From Bacteroidia bacterium (GTDB lineage: Bacteria > Bacteroidota > Bacteroidia > Chitinophagales > Saprospiraceae), in the NCBI GenBank assembly GCA_030431945.1, contig JAUIIF010000169.1:1-8415 (forward strand): a DNA stretch of 8,415 nt, read 5' to 3'. Of the stretch, positions 4,836 through 8,415 are shown piece after piece. The notes below the pieces were generated by a model, which worked only from the letters and a program-made list of their open reading frames with translations, was not told the DNA's origin and searched no databases. The first letter of the stretch is position 1, and each line of letters starts with the position of its first letter. A program made the position numbers and the translations under genes.

Positions 4836-7800
4836 ATGGTGTCCTCCGCAATTCAAGCCAGGCCGCTTTTTTACGAAGCCCTTCACGCTCAGGTTAATGT
4901 GCCCCGTGATGAGGTGCTGAAGGATATTGAAAAACAGCTGGATAAGTCACAGCGTTTTGTGGCCCTCCAGGGCAGTGCGGGCAGTGGGAAGAGCTACTTT
5001 CTGCGCCACCAGCTGGTCCCCCACTACCAGGAGCTGGCCCGGCGGGAGGAAAAAGCACTGGCCGGCCCGTGGCGGGTCGTTACCTTTTCACCGCAGGTTA
5101 ACCCCATCGGGACACTGGCTACGGCACTGGCGGCACCCGGCGCTTTGCGCCGCAAAGGGGCCACCCAGCCTTTCTTCCGCGAACAGTTGGAGCGGAGGCT
5201 TCGCGCCGGCAACGACGGGTTGGTAAAGGTGTATCAGGAAGCCGTGGAGGCCGCCGGACAACCTTTCCGGCTGCTCATTATTGTGGACCAGCTCGAGGAC
5301 ATGTTCAAGCTGGGCGATGAACTGCGGAAAGACCGGAGTGAAGATTATCAGGGTTTGGGCAAATTCTTTCAGCCCGGAGACGATACGTTGTTCTTCAACC
5401 TCTTTCTCAAATTACTGAAAACAGAATTGCCCGTTTACGTGGTCTTTTCCATCAGTTCGGAAAACCTGGACCGCATCAACGCTTTTCCGGGGTGGCCGGA
5501 ACGCATCAGTATGCACCGCTACGCCTTGCCCCAGGTAAAACCGGAAGCCCTGAAGGAAGCCCTGACCGCCTTCTGGCCCGCTGCGGCAGAAACCGCGATG
5601 CCCGCCGGGGCCAGGACGCTTTACGGCGAAATGCTGGAAGCGTACAAAACGGTCGCTGCCCAGGATAAAGAGCCGGTCGCCAGGGTGAACATCGCCCTGA
5701 AACTCCTGTACCAGGAGGCCTGCAAATTGCTGGAGAAGCCTTTCAAAACTTTAACCGATCCACCCGAATTCATCACCCGGGCATTAGCCAAAGAGGAGAC
5801 TGCCGAAAAACGCGCGCCCCACCTCATCGCCGCCTTCCTGGACAAAGACAACCAGCGGACCTGGCGGGACTGGGAGGATCACCTGAGTACAGACAACAAA
5901 AGCAAGTGGCAAACGGCGATCAGTAAATTCTTTGCCGACTTACTCGAGGCCTACCAGAAATTTGGCGGGCTGGAAGGGGCGCCCGAACACCTCTTCAATA
6001 AGTTGTACGAGCAGCTGAAGGAGGAAGAACGGAGCCTGGCGGCCCGCTTATTCCAAACCATCACGCTTAAAGACCCCGCCCCGGAACGCGTGGCCGAAAG
6101 CTACTCCACCCCCTTTGCCATGCTCAGTGAAGTTTGCTTCCGGGCGGGGGAAGAGTATCCTGACATACTGAAGGAACTAAAAGTCGGTACCGGAATCGGA
6201 ACTACGGATAAAGGGGCAGAGAAGGCGGCAAACAAGGAAATGCTCCGGGCAGTTATCCGGCACTTTAATTTTCCCGGGGGGACCGTACCGGACATGGTTC
6301 GCTGGATCAACCCTGCCGGTCATTCCGGCAGTAGCGAAAACGTTTACCTCCACGAGGAAATGATCATTAAGCTGGGCCCCAGCTCCCTGGTGCAGGAGTG
6401 GGGGAAGCTTCGCCAGTGGGTGGATGATGAAAACAACGCGGGTAACCTGTACAAAAAACTGGTGCAGGACGCGATCATACACCACCGCGAGGAGAAAAAT
6501 AAAATACCCGAAGCAACAGCTTCGGCACCGGAACAAGTACCCCTGTCCCGCCCTTCCCTGCTGCGCGCCCTGTGGGCGAGAATACTGGGCACGATGAGCC
6601 TGATCTGGCGAGGTGCGGCCAACGAGCAGGAGGAAGGACAAAAGCGGGACCGTACCCTGCTTAGTGAAGGCGGGGTGGAGTTGGTCGGGGAGTGGTTCCT
6701 GGAAACCCTGCCGAGTGCGGCGTGGGCGTCCAAATACCGCTCGGCACAAGTCATTACGGATCCGGATTCCGCAGATCCCTCTGCCTTCGAAAAGTGGATC
6801 GACGAGGATAATGAGACGTCCTTTTCGCTGGTCACGAAATTCTGGGAGAAAAGTAATAATTACCACCGTCGCCGCCGCCAGCAGGAGGAGGCCAGGATGG
6901 AGCAGGAAGTCCGGATACAACGGCGGGTCTCGAAAATCTTCGCCGGCCTGGCCGGCGCGGCCGTTATCTGTGGCATCGCCGCCGGTTTCTACGCCTGGGA
7001 GGCGACCAACGCTGAGAACAATCTGGATTTGCTGGATTTCGTCGACAACATGACGAAGGCGAACCTCATCTCCAGTAACATTTACCGGTCACAGGACTTC
7101 CAGGAACTCAAGCTGGAAATTGAAGGCAATAGAAAGATTAAGAAAAAAGTACAGGTCATTTCCGTGCTCGATACCTCCGGCGTTTTACATTTTCCGCAAG
7201 GGGCGGATATGGCCAGGTACAATGATTTGTCCTTCCGCTCCCTGTTATACCTCGACGAACTGATCGACAACTACCACGATAAAACGCCCGAAGCCCTCTC
7301 GGCCATCACCAGTTCCATTACCGCAGTGGCCGACAGTGCCATCGCCCTCAACGGGCGATCAGGAAAAAATTACCAGTTCCCCTACGTGTACCAATCGCTC
7401 TGGGAAAACTACGGTGCCCTCCACGCCGCCATTCACGGGGTGGAAAAGGGAACGTCTGCAGACCGGGGAATGGTCTTTCAGACCCACGCGCAGATTACCG
7501 CCGTCGTCTCCAACCCGCAAGTCAAGAACCAGTACGCCATTGGCGACGGGGCGGGGCAGGTCCGCATCATGTTGGGGGGGGAGCGGGTTTTTGACCGGGT
7601 GGCAACGCTGCCCGAAAGCATTTCTTCGCTCCAGTATTCGCTCTCCGGCCGCCAGCTTTACGCTACGTCCTACGGTGGCAACATCTATCGGTTGGAGGCC
7701 CTGAAAAGCGGGGCAACGGAATTAAGCCCCCTTGGTGTTACCGATTCGTTGGTCTGGCAGCGGCTGGACGTAAACTGGAAAAGGGAGGGAGCCGAACTGG

Positions 7801-8415
7801 CCATACTCTCCATACACAATACGGCATTACCCGACCACCTGGTGGTCGTGGGCGACAACAACGTTGCCCTGATCCGCAAAGAAAGAGGTGAAAATAGCTA
7901 CCTGCTGGTGCAAGACTTCCCGATGAAGGGGCACCTCACTGCCCTGACCGTTGCCCGGGGCAACCAGGAGGGGACTAAGTTCCTCATCGGCGGGTCCAAT
8001 GCCTCCGTCCTGTTTACGTTCGATGCGCTGACGAAAAAGTTGGACTGGTTCCGGAAAGTAGAGCACCCGCATACCTCGGTGTCCGCCATTGCTTTTCAAC
8101 CGCTCCCGGCATCCCGCGACCGCGCCCCCCAAAACAGTGAGGCTACCCAGCAAAAAATAGCCGTAGGAACCAAAACCGGCGACATCTGGATCACCGACAT
8201 CGGGGCCTTCAGTGCCACCGGAAACCAGCAGGAGCGTCTGCTGGAATTGATCAACGAAAGAGCCGCAGATACCGTCAACCGCAACTACCAGGAAAGCGCA
8301 GTAACCGGACTGGCCTTTAACCAGACGAAAAATGACCAACTGATTTCCTCCAGTCTGGACGGAACGGTGTGGTTGTTCAACCTGGATGCCGCGCCGCCCA
8401 TTGACCGTGATTTTC
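4836..8415 (+). CDS. STAND NTPase (nSTAND1-like) with membrane helix and WD40 propeller, 3' end cut off
   Basis: At least 1193 residues, uninterrupted to the window edge. STAND NTPases are ATP-driven switches that assemble when a sensor domain detects a signal. Walker A GSAGSGKS is at 46-53. Walker B IIVDQLEDMF is at about 148-157, close to the family's DQFEELF, with D151. The segment around H506 (LHEEMIIK, then EWGKLRQWVDDE) matches the family's usual SHEALIRRWPRL-type stretch. An Arg-rich run (HRRRR, then QRR) precedes a single membrane helix at about 701-721. A linker ending near residue 870 leads into WD40-like blades from about 884: five can be picked out, ending in SSLDGTVWLFNLD at the edge. 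The positive charges before the helix predict a cytoplasmic NTPase and a propeller on the other side of the membrane. Where family members commonly have Arg after the third strand (LRSDFL-like), this protein has SISSENL (205-211). The ATG at 4836 is the first standard in-frame start after the stop at 4707; open frame upstream leaves an N-terminal extension possible. No N-terminal effector is seen, so any partner is probably outside the window. A conflict or defence role is inference. Confidence 0.85.
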   Translation, partial: MVSSAIQARPLFYEALHAQVNVPRDEVLKDIEKQLDKSQRFVALQGSAGSGKSYFLRHQLVPHYQELARREEKALAGPWRVVTFSPQVNPIGTLATALAAPGALRRKGATQPFFREQLERRLRAGNDGLVKVYQEAVEAAGQPFRLLIIVDQLEDMFKLGDELRKDRSEDYQGLGKFFQPGDDTLFFNLFLKLLKTELPVYVVFSISSENLDRINAFPGWPERISMHRYALPQVKPEALKEALTAFWPAAAETAMPAGARTLYGEMLEAYKTVAAQDKEPVARVNIALKLLYQEACKLLEKPFKTLTDPPEFITRALAKEETAEKRAPHLIAAFLDKDNQRTWRDWEDHLSTDNKSKWQTAISKFFADLLEAYQKFGGLEGAPEHLFNKLYEQLKEEERSLAARLFQTITLKDPAPERVAESYSTPFAMLSEVCFRAGEEYPDILKELKVGTGIGTTDKGAEKAANKEMLRAVIRHFNFPGGTVPDMVRWINPAGHSGSSENVYLHEEMIIKLGPSSLVQEWGKLRQWVDDENNAGNLYKKLVQDAIIHHREEKNKIPEATASAPEQVPLSRPSLLRALWARILGTMSLIWRGAANEQEEGQKRDRTLLSEGGVELVGEWFLETLPSAAWASKYRSAQVITDPDSADPSAFEKWIDEDNETSFSLVTKFWEKSNNYHRRRRQQEEARMEQEVRIQRRVSKIFAGLAGAAVICGIAAGFYAWEATNAENNLDLLDFVDNMTKANLISSNIYRSQDFQELKLEIEGNRKIKKKVQVISVLDTSGVLHFPQGADMARYNDLSFRSLLYLDELIDNYHDKTPEALSAITSSITAVADSAIALNGRSGKNYQFPYVYQSLWENYGALHAAIHGVEKGTSADRGMVFQTHAQITAVVSNPQVKNQYAIGDGAGQVRIMLGGERVFDRVATLPESISSLQYSLSGRQLYATSYGGNIYRLEALKSGATELSPLGVTDSLVWQRLDVNWKREGAELAILSIHNTALPDHLVVVGDNNVALIRKERGENSYLLVQDFPMKGHLTALTVARGNQEGTKFLIGGSNASVLFTFDALTKKLDWFRKVEHPHTSVSAIAFQPLPASRDRAPQNSEATQQKIAVGTKTGDIWITDIGAFSATGNQQERLLELINERAADTVNRNYQESAVTGLAFNQTKNDQLISSSLDGTVWLFNLDAAPPIDRDF

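Noticed and set aside
6177..6920. 247-codon minus-strand open frame inside the STAND gene
   Set aside because: It is antisense to a continuous 1193-codon frame with conserved NTPase and propeller motifs, and it has no recognisable domain.
7827..8339. 170-codon minus-strand open frame over the propeller region
   Set aside because: The plus-strand reading shows repeated WD40-like blades; the minus-strand product is Gly/Val-rich without motifs.

Overview
The window looks like chromosomal DNA from a GC-rich member of the Bacteroidota, most likely the Saprospiria/Lewinella group. This rests on protein style and on start codons without Shine-Dalgarno sequences, not on any marker gene. It holds four protein genes: a complete DEDDh exonuclease (+), a complete two-gene minus-strand operon (a secreted protein of unknown function followed by a membrane-anchored family 18 glycoside hydrolase), and a large STAND-type NTPase with a WD40-type propeller (+) that runs off the right edge. 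No tRNA, rRNA, CRISPR array or transposase was seen.

Layout. Bases 1-303 hold no convincing gene but contain a dense cluster of inverted repeats (about 85-225) that can fold into a branched structure and may be a dispersed repeat or an RNA. Bases 304-885 encode the exonuclease. It converges on the minus-strand operon across 33 bases that contain a G-run/C-run hairpin. The operon reads 4630 to 2717 (unknown secreted protein) and then 2700 to 919 (GH18 enzyme with three C-terminal membrane helices), with 16 bases between the genes. Bases 4631-4835 form a divergent intergenic region, more AT-rich than its surroundings. It is bounded by a perfect 14-base inverted repeat whose two arms sit just upstream of the two divergent start codons. 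From 4836 to the edge there is one open frame of 1193 codons: P-loop NTPase, helical middle part, one membrane helix, and a WD40-like propeller.

How the genes relate. The two operon genes probably act together in the cell envelope, with glycan cleavage by the GH18 enzyme. The exonuclease looks like a free-standing nucleic-acid housekeeping enzyme. The STAND protein is the most interesting candidate. Its architecture is that of signal-sensing NTPases often found in bacterial conflict or defence systems, but no effector domain or partner gene lies in the window, so a defence role is only a hypothesis. The 14-base inverted repeat in front of it could be a shared regulatory site or the boundaries of an invertible promoter.
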